Counted from the first letter of the stretch, positions 1 through 6,688 are shown. The stretch: 8,842 nt of DNA from Sphingomonas sp. UBA1000 (GCA_002291855.1 DBAW01000028.1:1-8842), one strand, 5' to 3'. Numbers and translations: made by a program. The notes: generated by a model from the letters alone, not told the origin.

Positions 1-24
1 TTCACCCGTGTGCTCTTCCGATCT
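1..24. other. Illumina adapter remnant at contig end
   Basis: Bases 7-24 read CGTGTGCTCTTCCGATCT, identical to the 3' end of the Illumina TruSeq read-2 adapter. Bases 1-6 (TTCACC) match the preceding adapter bases (TTCAGA) except for the last two, so the adapter alignment covers 1-24. The chemoreceptor reading frame remains a good family match up to base 25 and turns to nonsense inside this segment. This is therefore library sequence left in the assembly and not genomic DNA; any open frame or annotation using bases 1-24 is artefactual. The match is seen directly; the adapter identity comes from general knowledge of the kit sequence. Confidence 0.93.
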
Positions 25-1118
25 TCGACCGCTTCGTTCATCGCCCGAACCCGGGTCTGGAAGGCGATCTTGTCCAGCCCCTCGATCACGCTGTCGATGC
101 CCTTGGCGCTGTCGGCGACGCGGGTCATCGCCTGCACCGCCTCGTCGGCGACCGCGCGGCCGTCGCCCACCGTCGCCAGCGTCTGGTCTGCGCGCTTGAC
201 CGTGCGCTCGGCCGCCCCTGCGGTCGCTTTCAGCCGGTCGTCCATCCGCGCGATGCCGGCGGCGGTTTCCTCAAGGCTGGCGGCGTTGCTCTCGGTCCGC
301 CGGGCAAGGTTTTCCGACGCCTGGCTGATGTCATTGGCCTCGCGCCTGATCGCGCGGATCGTCTCGGCGAGCGAGCCGACCAGCTGTTCAAGGCTGGCGA
401 GCGCGCCGTTGAAATCGGTGCGGATGCGCGCATAGGCTCCGGGGAAATCGCGGTCGAGCGTCGCCGTCAGATCGCCGTCGCGCAGTGCCGCCAGCCCCTG
501 TTGCAGCGACACGAGGATGGTTTCCTGATGCGCGGCTTCCTGTTCGCGCTGCGCCGCCGCCTCGCGCTCGATGGCGGCGCGCTTGGCGTTCTCCTCGCCG
601 ACATGGGCGACGAGCCGGGTCAGCTGTTCGGCCGTCATCACCAGAAATCCGGTTTCGACGAGCAGGATGACGGCGTGGAGCAGCACCCGCATCACCCCGC
701 CGCCGCCGGGGAACACCCAGGCGGGCATCGCCATGCCGAGGATCAGGTGATGGACGGCGACAACCAGGGTCGCGGCAATAATCGTCCGCCAGTCGCACAG
801 CATCGCGGTCGTCGCCAGCACGGCAAAGAACAGCATATGGATGTCGGTCTGCCAGGCCGCCCCTTCAAAGATGTAGAGCAGCAGCGCCGGATAGACCGGG
901 GCGGTCAGGCCGAGCGCGATGCGCGTCTGGTCGTCAGTGCGGGCGGCCTGCGCGGCCATTGCCGGATAGACGGCAAGCGCGACCGCGATCAGCGCGGCGA
1001 TCCATTTGCCGCCGACCGCAAGGGCCGCCCCGGCGGTGACGAGCGCCAGCAGCAGGATCAGCCCTGCCAGCGTCTTCACCCCCATCAGCCGGATGGTTTC
1101 GAGGTCGATTTTCTGCAT
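25..1118 (-). CDS. Methyl-accepting chemotaxis protein, 3' end missing
   Basis: Chemoreceptor that would pass a membrane-sensed signal to CheA/CheW at the cell pole. About 364 residues are present. The start is the ATG at 1118 (MQKIDLETIR); an in-frame TGA lies about 50 bases upstream, so a much longer form is excluded. The ribosome site is weak (GGAG about 16 bases upstream). Residues about 13-165 form several hydrophobic helices, probably five or six, with little periplasmic sequence. His94 (DIHM), His123-His124 (VAVHHL), His148 (LLHAV) and Glu155 lie in or near these helices. A coiled, HAMP-like stretch with GDLTATLDRDFPGAY follows at about 170-255. The cytoplasmic signalling domain runs from about 260, with SLEETAAGIARMDD (281-294) and IAFQTRVRAMNEAVE (351-365), matching the family's FQTNLLALNAAVEAARAG region. 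The CheA-contacting hairpin and the C-terminus would lie beyond the contig end, so the gene is truncated by assembly and not necessarily broken. The family call is firm; the ligand is unknown. Confidence 0.92.
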
Positions 1119-1179
1119 GGCCGTGCCAATCCCGCTCCGTATCCGGCCGGGTCGACGGCATCATCGCCGCTGCGCGTGC

Positions 1180-1221
1180 ATGGCGGAAGCCGCGCCGTCG
1201 CCCGGACGCACCTTCCGCCAT
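1180..1221. repeat. 10-bp perfect inverted repeat upstream of the chemoreceptor
   Basis: ATGGCGGAAG (1180-1189) and CTTCCGCCAT (1212-1221) are exact reverse complements separated by 22 bases. The distal arm overlaps the last two bases of a TATAAT hexamer on the minus strand. It could be an operator for the chemoreceptor gene or a stem in its leader RNA. The repeat is seen directly; its role is inferred. Confidence 0.5.
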
Positions 1222-1225
1222 TATA
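1220..1225 (-). promoter_or_regulatory. Consensus -10 hexamer (TATAAT) for the chemoreceptor gene
   Basis: The minus strand reads TATAAT here, an exact sigma-70-type -10 box in otherwise very GC-rich DNA, about 100 bases upstream of the chemoreceptor ATG. No good -35 box lies 16-18 bases further upstream (the minus strand reads ACCGGG at 17-bp spacing), so a promoter here would need an activator or rely on the -10 box alone. It is not a typical sigma-28 flagellar promoter. Confidence 0.35.
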
Positions 1226-1233
1226 GGATGGCC

Positions 1234-1252
1234 CGGCACCCGCCCGGTGCCG
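1234..1252 (-). terminator. GC hairpin behind the response regulator gene
   Basis: A perfect 7-bp stem (CGGCACC / GGTGCCG) with a 5-base loop sits 21 bases past the regulator stop codon on the minus strand. No U-tract follows, so it is either a weak intrinsic terminator or an RNA 3'-end stabiliser. Its place between the operon and the chemoreceptor's TATAAT fits transcriptional insulation. Confidence 0.4.
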
Positions 1253-1273
1253 CCGGCATCGATTCCCGCTATG

Positions 1274-1885
1274 TCAGTCCTGCGGGAACAGCCCGGCGGC
1301 GAAGGCGATCTTGAGCGCTTCCGACAGGCTGCGCACCTTGAGCTTGGCCATCAGATTGGCGCGGTAGATTTCCACCGTGCGCGGGCTGATCTGCAGGTCA
1401 TGGGCGATGACCTTGTTGGCATGGCCCTCGATCAGGCCCTTGAGCACATCGGTTTCGCGTGCCGACAGCTGGCCGACCAGCTGGCGCGCCTGTTCGACCC
1501 GCGCGGCGGCGGCGCTTTCCTGCTCCAGCTTTTCGAACGCGCCTTCCATCACCTCGGTGAGCGCCTGATAATTATATGGCTTTTCGAGGAAATCGAACGC
1601 GCCCGCCTTCATCGATTTGGTCGCGACCTCGATGCTGCCCTGGCCGGTCAGGATGATCGCCAGGAAGCGCTGATGGTCGCGGATCGCGCGCAGCACGTCG
1701 AACCCGGAGGAACCGGGCATGTTCATGTCGAGCAGCAGCACGCCGGGATCCAGTTCCTCGGCCCCCGCCAGAAAGGCGTCGCCCGAGGCGAAGCTGCGGA
1801 TCACGACATCCGAGCGCAGGCTGAGCAGCCGGTGCAGCGAAATGCGGAGTTCGTCATCGTCATCGATGATGTAGATCGAACGCAT
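1274..1885 (-). CDS. FixJ/NarL-type response regulator (REC-LuxR HTH)
   Basis: DNA-binding response regulator of 203 residues, the usual FixJ-family length. The REC domain covers about 1-118: acidic pocket Asp8-Asp9-Asp10, phosphoacceptor Asp53 in LLLDMNMPG, Thr80 (ILTGQG) and Lys102 (FLEKP). A LuxR/GerE-type helix-turn-helix covers about 140-195, with LSARETDVLKGLIEG and KVIAHDLQISPRTVEIYR as recognition segments. I chose the ATG at 1885 because it overlaps the kinase stop codon as TGATG, the usual translational coupling, with GGAGA about 11 bases upstream; an in-frame TTG at 1888 would add one residue. It is the second gene of an operon with the kinase, which is almost certainly its phosphodonor. 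The target promoters are unknown. The family assignment is secure, but fixJ is not given because the partner lacks the FixL oxygen sensor. All key residues are intact. Confidence 0.95.
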   Translation of the reverse strand: MRSIYIIDDDDELRISLHRLLSLRSDVVIRSFASGDAFLAGAEELDPGVLLLDMNMPGSSGFDVLRAIRDHQRFLAIILTGQGSIEVATKSMKAGAFDFLEKPYNYQALTEVMEGAFEKLEQESAAAARVEQARQLVGQLSARETDVLKGLIEGHANKVIAHDLQISPRTVEIYRANLMAKLKVRSLSEALKIAFAAGLFPQD

Positions 1886-3423
1886 CAAGGGTCGGATTCT
1901 CCGTCTTGTTCTTCGAGCGCCGGCACGGTGAACCGGAAGCAGGCGCCGCCTTCTGCGCGGTTTTCCGCCCAGATGCGCCCGCCATGTGCCTCGACGATCC
2001 TGCGACTGATCGTCAGCCCGACCCCCATGCCGCCTCCCCCCTTTGTGGAGCGGAATGGCTGGTATAGCCGGTCAACCACGTCTTCGGAAATACCCGGGCC
2101 GGTGTCGATCACGCTGATTTCCACCATGTCGCCCACCTTGCCCGCCTTGACGAGGATGCTGCGATTGTCCGGCCCGACCTGCTGCAGGGCATCGATGGCG
2201 TTGCGCATCAGGTTGACGATCACCTGCTGCACCTGCACGCGGTCGGCCATCATGAACGTCGCCTGCCGGTCGAACGCCAGATTGACCCGCACGTCATATT
2301 GCGCGCGCCCGACAAAGACGAGGTTGACCGCGTCGCGCACCGTTTCCTCGACCGGCTCGATCCGGATATCGACTTCGCCGCGCGTCACGAACTTGCGGAT
2401 GCGGCGGATGATCGTGCCGGCGCGGATCGCCTGCTTGACCGCCGCCTCGATCATCTCGACCGGGCGGGCATCGGTGAGCGTTTCCCGGCCGAGCAGCAGC
2501 CGCGAGGCTTCCAGATAATTGGACAGGGCCGCCAGCGGCTGGTTCAGCTCATGCGCGATATCGGCGGCCATTTCGCCCATCGCGTTCACCCGCATCGCAT
2601 GGGCAAGCTCGTCATTGAGCGTGCGCAGCCGTTCCTCGGCCGCCAGCCGTTCGGAGATGTCGCGCATCGACACCGCATAAAGCGGTTCGTCCCCGGCCGA
2701 GACGGTTTCGACCCGGACCTCGATCGGGATTTCGCGGCCATCGGCATGGCGGCCGCGCATGATCAGCGGCGGCGCCGGCTGCCCCCGGCCGCTCGACCGG
2801 ACGAAGCGGCCAAAGGCAAGCTCGTCCGCGCCCAGCACCTCGCGCGGGGCGAGCAGGGTCAGATTCTGGCCGATCGCCTGTTCGGCGCTGTAGCCAAAGG
2901 CCTGTTCGGCCGAACGATTGAAGCTTTCGATCGTGCCCGATTTGTCGACGATCAGCATGGCGTCGGGGACGGCGTTCAGCAGCGCGCGCAGCTGCGACCG
3001 GCGGGTGGCCACGCGGCCCTGGCTCAGCCCGGTCAGATCGGTGTTGCGGCCGAACAGCCGCGCGATGCGGCTGTCATCGCCGTAAAGGCAGCGGGCGACG
3101 CCGCGCATGATCCGGTATTCGCCGCTGCGCATCCGCAGCCGGTAGACAATGTCGATCCGGGCGAGCTGTGCCGCCTCGGCGGTCGTCACCAGCTGGCGGA
3201 CATGGCCCAGATCCTCGGGATGCATCAGCCGGACGAACATGCCCAGATCGCCGATCGACCCGGCCGTATAGCCAAGGCTTTCCTCGGTGCCCGAAGACAG
3301 GCGGATCTGGCCCGAGCGCAGGTCGAGATCAAAGGTGCCGAAGCCGGCGGTCGCGACGGCTTCGGCCAGCGTTTCCTCGATGATCCGGCGCTCGTCCTGG
3401 GCCGCGCCGTTCGCCTCCGCCAT
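1885..3423 (-). CDS. PAS-PAS sensor histidine kinase (FixL-like, no haem ligand)
   Basis: Histidine autokinase of 512 residues that would phosphorylate the regulator encoded just downstream. There are no membrane helices, so the signal is cytoplasmic. A first PAS (PAS_3 type) covers about 20-131, with FVRLMHPEDLGHV and a closing RNTDLT. A second PAS covers about 142-256, with AMLIVDKSGTIESFNRSAEQAFGY and SMRDISERL. HisKA follows with phosphoacceptor His291 in HELNQPLAAL, then HATPase_c with N box NLMRN (404-408), DTGPG (440-444), PFRSTK (456-461) and GGGGMGVGL (462-470). The second PAS resembles FixL, but at the position of FixL's haem-binding histidine (RSEHDGY context) it reads LGADELA, so haem oxygen sensing is unlikely. 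The start ATG at 3423 follows an AGAGGGCGGTGA ribosome site. Its catalytic half resembles that of the kinase at 6689 (TIIRRIRKFV versus DIIRRMRKLV). The kinase call is firm; the ligand is unknown. Confidence 0.95.
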   Translation of the reverse strand: MAEANGAAQDERRIIEETLAEAVATAGFGTFDLDLRSGQIRLSSGTEESLGYTAGSIGDLGMFVRLMHPEDLGHVRQLVTTAEAAQLARIDIVYRLRMRSGEYRIMRGVARCLYGDDSRIARLFGRNTDLTGLSQGRVATRRSQLRALLNAVPDAMLIVDKSGTIESFNRSAEQAFGYSAEQAIGQNLTLLAPREVLGADELAFGRFVRSSGRGQPAPPLIMRGRHADGREIPIEVRVETVSAGDEPLYAVSMRDISERLAAEERLRTLNDELAHAMRVNAMGEMAADIAHELNQPLAALSNYLEASRLLLGRETLTDARPVEMIEAAVKQAIRAGTIIRRIRKFVTRGEVDIRIEPVEETVRDAVNLVFVGRAQYDVRVNLAFDRQATFMMADRVQVQQVIVNLMRNAIDALQQVGPDNRSILVKAGKVGDMVEISVIDTGPGISEDVVDRLYQPFRSTKGGGGMGVGLTISRRIVEAHGGRIWAENRAEGGACFRFTVPALEEQDGESDP

Positions 3424-3527
3424 TCACCGCCCTCTTGCGTCTCTCGAGGCCGTGACGGCCCCGGTGGCACTGTCCATCCTGCGGCAGGTTCCGTGCCTGT
3501 CGCGGCAATGGCCGTGCGTCTCCCGAC

Positions 3528-3543
3528 CTTTAATAGGTTAAAG
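3528..3543. promoter_or_regulatory. Inverted repeat CTTTAA-N4-TTAAAG upstream of the kinase operon
   Basis: A perfect 6-bp inverted repeat with a 4-base spacer lies about 105 bases upstream of the kinase ATG, in the only AT-rich patch of this gap. The 5-4-5 geometry is like a CRP/FNR-family site, but the half-sites (TTTAA) do not match the FNR/FixK consensus TTGAT. It could be an operator or part of the operon promoter; no convincing -35/-10 pair was found. Confidence 0.3.
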
Positions 3544-3606
3544 TGACACGAAAAGGGGCGCTCGCCTATAACAATGTTGCATGGCGGGCTGGTGCAGGCC
3601 GGCCCG

Positions 3607-3640
3607 GGCCGGGACCGCACCTTGTGGCGCGGCCCCGGTC
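3607..3640 (-). terminator. Strong hairpin behind the nuclease gene
   Basis: On the minus strand a 15-position stem closes on a 4-base ACAA loop, with 12 Watson-Crick pairs, two G-U pairs and one A-C mismatch, starting 13 bases past the nuclease stop. The two G-U pairs form only in minus-strand RNA (they are C-A mismatches in plus-strand RNA), which supports action on the nuclease transcript. No U-tract follows. It probably ends or protects that mRNA and limits read-through into the kinase operon. Confidence 0.55.
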
Positions 3641-3653
3641 GAGGCGGTGGGGC

Positions 3654-6470
3654 TCAGGCCAGCTGGAACCATTCCTGGCCGAGCGCGAACATGTGCCGCT
3701 CCGGGCCCTGGGCCATCATCGTCACCACCGATTCGGCCTCGAACAGCTGGCCGTTCTGGGCGAAGGCCGGCGTGACCCCGGCGGGCTGGTTGTCGAACGC
3801 CAGCTCGCGCGCGAAGATCGTCTGCGCCGTCGGGCCGAGCTGGAACAGCGCCAGCAGCGGGTTGTGGTCGGTCGACAGCTGGACGCTGGCGGGCAGATCG
3901 GCATTGATCTGCACGGCATCGAACTGCGCGCCGGCGAGCAGGTTCGACGTGGCGACGATATGGTCGAGCGCCTGATTATTGCCCTCGAACACATAGGAAT
4001 AGCGCTCTTCCTCGGGCAGCAGCGCGGTCGCCATGTCCTGCATCAGCCCGCCATTGGTCAGCGTCTTGATCGCGTTTTCCCAGACAAAGCCGTTGAAATC
4101 GCCGAGCACCGCGATCTTGGCCGCCGGATCGGCCGCGACCTTGGCGTCGATCCAGCTGCGCACCGCCGCCATCTGCGCGGTGCGGGCGGCATCGCCGGCA
4201 TCGGCCGGCGGCTGCTTCGCCCCGAACAGCGGATCGGAGCCGCCGCGCGAGGTCGAATGGACGTTGACCAGAGTCACCGTCTCGCCGTTGAACTCGAAGC
4301 TGGCGGTGAGCGGCCGGCGGGTGCCGCTGTAGATCGGATCGTTGATCAGCTGCAGCGACCCGGCGACCAGCGTGACCCGCGACGGATCGTAGAAGAAGCC
4401 GTTGCGGATATTGCCGTTCGGCTCGCCACCGGTCGAGTTGGCGACCGAGGGCGCGATTTCGGCATAGGCATATTCCGGCCCGCCCATGTCGAGGATCGCC
4501 TGGATCAGCGCCTGCGCGGTCGGCACGCCCGACAGATTGGCCCCGGTCCCGGCACCGTCGCCGTCCTGAATCTCCTGCGCGGCGATGATGTCGGGCGCAT
4601 TGAGGTTGAACACGATGTCAGCGGCCAGCGAGTAGATCTTGTCTGGGCTGTCGACCGCGGACAGGTTTTCCATATTGTAGGTGGCAACCGACAGACGGTC
4701 GATGCGCTCCTGCAGGGTGGTCGTCTCGCGGACCAGCTCGACATCCTCGGTCACGGTGACGGCTTCGGTCACCAGCAGCTCATAGGACTGGAAGGAATAG
4801 CTGATGATGCCGCTGACATTGCTCAGCCGGTCGCCGACCGTGTAGAGATCGTTGAACCCGGCGAACAGGCCATTGTCATTGTCGAGCTGGAGCCGTTCGG
4901 GGTTGTAGTCGCCTTCGCTGATCGTGATGCCGCCGCGTTCCGACACGCCGGTCGCACCCGCGCCGCCGCTGGCGACGACATAGGTTTCGCCGAAGCTGTT
5001 GGTGTTGGACACGACCAGCGGCGCGTCGACGGTGACGTACATGCCCTCGAGCGATTCGTAGAAATCGATGCCGTCGGTGGTCGGATCGTAGGAGGTCAGC
5101 CCGTCATCATCGATGATTTCGGTCGGCGCGGTGCGGCCGCCCTGGCCCAGCACCACGGTTTCGAACGCCGCCGTGCCCAGCTTGGTGAAGGTCGGCGAGA
5201 CCAGCTGGGTGATGGTGAGGTTGCGGGCGTCATTGCCCGGACGGAACTCGGTGACGGTCGCGCGCACTTCCAGCAGGTCGCCGCGCGCCACGCCGGTCGG
5301 CGCGGTGCTGGTGAACACGAAAATGCCGTCCGACGTGCGGTCGTCGCCATCCGAAGCCCCGATTGCCGACTGGATGTAGAAGCCGTTGCTGTCGATCGCG
5401 GTGACGACGCCCTGGGTCAGCACCTGGGTGTTCACGAACGAACTGCTATGGCCCAGCCCCTGGATCTCGCCGATCGTCACCGGCGCGGTGCCGAGCGTCG
5501 TGAAGTCGAGCGCGCCCTGCGGCAGGCCCGCAAAGGCGTTGCCGGCCAGATCGGCGAGAACGCCCGCCGGAGCAGTCAGCGTATAGGTGCGCCCGCCGAT
5601 CAGATCGGCGATCGGGTTGATCGTCACGGTGTTGCCGCTGATCGTCACCTGCGGGTCGCTGACCGCGATCACGCGCACGTCATTGCCGCTTGCCAGCGTG
5701 AAGCTGCCCTGGCCGGCCTGCACCGCCTCGCTGAAGCGCAGCACGATATTGGCCGCCGGGTCGACGGCAACCGCGCCATCATCGGGATCGGACGGGTCGA
5801 ACCCGGCCAGCGTCGGCGGCGTCACGTCCGGGCCGCCAGCCACGCTCGACACGACGATGTCGTCGATGCCGATCGTCTCGTCATTGCCGGCCGCATTGGT
5901 GGTGATGACGCGGATCTGCAGATCGGCGGCATTGTTCGCGCCCGCCGGCAGGGTGACGTCGATGGCGGTCACCAGCGTCGCGCTGTTCGCCTGGGTGGCG
6001 TCGGCGATATAGGCGATGTTCGACCAGCTGCCATTGCCGGTGCGCCACTGCACGGCGACCTGCTGGATCGCATTGTCGGCGGTGGCGTCGAGATCGCGGA
6101 TGTTCGCCTGAAAGCGGATGTTCTCGCGGCCCGTGGCGTCCAGATAGACGACGATCGACGGCGCATCGGCGGTGCCCGAACCGTTGAGCGCGATGGTCGG
6201 GTTGGCGATGCCGTCAAACTCCAGCACGCCGCCGGCCAGCGTCGTCGCGCTCGGGTTGCTCTGGTTGGCGACCACGTTCACGACCACTTCCGACGAGGAC
6301 GGCGCGGTGATGGTGCGCGGATCGACGCCGGTCGCGGTGACGACATCGTCGCCGCGATAGCCCATGATGCTCGGCACGCCCGACCAGTCATTGGCGGCGG
6401 TGATCAGCCCGGCATTGCTCCAATCCTGGCGAAAATCGCCCGATGCCAGCACGTGGCGCACAGTGGTCAT
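3654..6470 (-). CDS. ExeM/NucH-type extracellular endonuclease
   Basis: Large multidomain secreted nuclease/phosphodiesterase of 938 residues, expected to hydrolyse extracellular DNA with a divalent metal. An N-terminal beta-rich region (1-210) precedes an Ig-like Big_5 domain (about 217-327, with DPAANIVLRFSEAVQAG). An OB-fold-like region of the YhcR/ExeM type follows (about 330-580, with GVVTAIDSNGFYIQS). The endonuclease/exonuclease/phosphatase domain covers about 592-877: Asn599 (YNMENL), Glu633 (AAQEIQD), His738 (VNVHSTSRG), Asp791 and Asn793 (LGDFNG), Asp836-His837 (LDHIVA) and Asp868-His869 (STDHNPL); the full catalytic set is present. A 60-residue tail ends WFQLA. The ATG at 6470 is chosen for its AGGGG ribosome site 5 bases upstream; in-frame codons further upstream lack one and their translation is atypical. 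There is no N-terminal signal peptide, not a single cysteine and only about six lysines, which fits type I secretion by a C-terminal signal (inferred; no RTX nonapeptides seen). Confidence 0.93.
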   Translation of the reverse strand: MTTVRHVLASGDFRQDWSNAGLITAANDWSGVPSIMGYRGDDVVTATGVDPRTITAPSSSEVVVNVVANQSNPSATTLAGGVLEFDGIANPTIALNGSGTADAPSIVVYLDATGRENIRFQANIRDLDATADNAIQQVAVQWRTGNGSWSNIAYIADATQANSATLVTAIDVTLPAGANNAADLQIRVITTNAAGNDETIGIDDIVVSSVAGGPDVTPPTLAGFDPSDPDDGAVAVDPAANIVLRFSEAVQAGQGSFTLASGNDVRVIAVSDPQVTISGNTVTINPIADLIGGRTYTLTAPAGVLADLAGNAFAGLPQGALDFTTLGTAPVTIGEIQGLGHSSSFVNTQVLTQGVVTAIDSNGFYIQSAIGASDGDDRTSDGIFVFTSTAPTGVARGDLLEVRATVTEFRPGNDARNLTITQLVSPTFTKLGTAAFETVVLGQGGRTAPTEIIDDDGLTSYDPTTDGIDFYESLEGMYVTVDAPLVVSNTNSFGETYVVASGGAGATGVSERGGITISEGDYNPERLQLDNDNGLFAGFNDLYTVGDRLSNVSGIISYSFQSYELLVTEAVTVTEDVELVRETTTLQERIDRLSVATYNMENLSAVDSPDKIYSLAADIVFNLNAPDIIAAQEIQDGDGAGTGANLSGVPTAQALIQAILDMGGPEYAYAEIAPSVANSTGGEPNGNIRNGFFYDPSRVTLVAGSLQLINDPIYSGTRRPLTASFEFNGETVTLVNVHSTSRGGSDPLFGAKQPPADAGDAARTAQMAAVRSWIDAKVAADPAAKIAVLGDFNGFVWENAIKTLTNGGLMQDMATALLPEEERYSYVFEGNNQALDHIVATSNLLAGAQFDAVQINADLPASVQLSTDHNPLLALFQLGPTAQTIFARELAFDNQPAGVTPAFAQNGQLFEAESVVTMMAQGPERHMFALGQEWFQLA

Positions 6471-6475
6471 GTCAT

Positions 6476-6480
6476 CCCCT
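6476..6480 (-). promoter_or_regulatory. Ribosome binding site deciding the nuclease start
   Basis: The minus strand reads AGGGG followed by ATGAC and then the ATG at 6470. It is the only good Shine-Dalgarno in the upstream region and supports the 938-residue form over the 994-residue open frame that begins at 6638. Confidence 0.65.
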
Positions 6481-6512
6481 TTTCCGAAAAATGCGTTCCA
6501 GCCCCAGAACCC

Positions 6513-6531
6513 CATCACGGTTACAGTGATG
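6513..6531. repeat. Inverted repeat CATCAC-N7-GTGATG
   Basis: A perfect 6-bp inverted repeat with a 7-base spacer, in the divergent gap about 45-60 bases upstream of the nuclease ATG. It is a candidate operator; nothing identifies the binding protein. Confidence 0.4.
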
Positions 6532-6555
6532 TTAAGATTTGTTAAGAAAATCTTA
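6520..6555. promoter_or_regulatory. Phased GTTAAGA repeats and 8-bp inverted repeat in divergent control region
   Basis: GTTACAG (6520), GTTAAGA (6531) and GTTAAGA (6541) start 11 and 10 bases apart, one helical turn each, as in sites for OmpR/PhoB-class regulators. The same stretch holds a perfect 8-bp inverted repeat, TAAGATTT (6533-6540) and AAATCTTA (6548-6555), with a 7-base spacer. This is an AT-rich island between two divergent, GC-rich genes, about 50-85 bases upstream of the nuclease ATG and 130-170 bases upstream of the kinase. It probably carries the control elements of one or both genes. I could not place a convincing -35/-10 pair. The PhoB box (CTGTCAT repeats) is not matched. 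Confidence 0.45.
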
Positions 6556-6688
6556 TGCTGTCCGGCTGTGCCAAAATGGGGCGCAACGGCACGGCGGCGT
6601 CCGGTCCTTCCCCCCGATCGGATCCGGAACCGGCGCAAAATAGGGGATTATCCGCACTGTCGCGGGGGATCGCCGGGGCGCATGACCG

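Noticed and set aside
1162..1180. Six-codon ORF (MHAQRR) in the chemoreceptor leader, possible leader peptide
   Set aside because: It has no ribosome site of note and no amino-acid bias typical of attenuators; a short ATG-to-stop stretch is expected by chance.
388..1239. Minus- and plus-strand frames of 60-240 codons over the chemoreceptor
   Set aside because: The chemoreceptor frame runs unbroken from 1118 to the contig end with clear family motifs; the others are Arg/Pro-rich alternate frames.
3448..3460. Small palindrome GGCCG-TGA-CGGCC in the kinase leader
   Set aside because: Five-bp GC palindromes are common by chance here and nothing around it supports a function.
1247..3546. 423- and 415-codon plus-strand frames across the regulator and kinase genes
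   Set aside because: Both lie antisense to well-supported genes with intact motifs and show no family resemblance of their own.
3543..6545. 1000-codon open frame on the plus strand opposite the nuclease
   Set aside because: It mirrors the nuclease frame. In GC-rich genes the antisense frame is poor in stops; the translation is Arg/Gly/Asp/His-rich low-complexity text with no recognisable motif, while the minus strand has complete catalytic motifs.
6520..6555. PhoB box upstream of the nuclease
   Set aside because: The spacing is similar but the repeat units are GTTAAGA/TCTTAAC and not CTGTCAT, and the step is 10 bases in the best pair and not 11.
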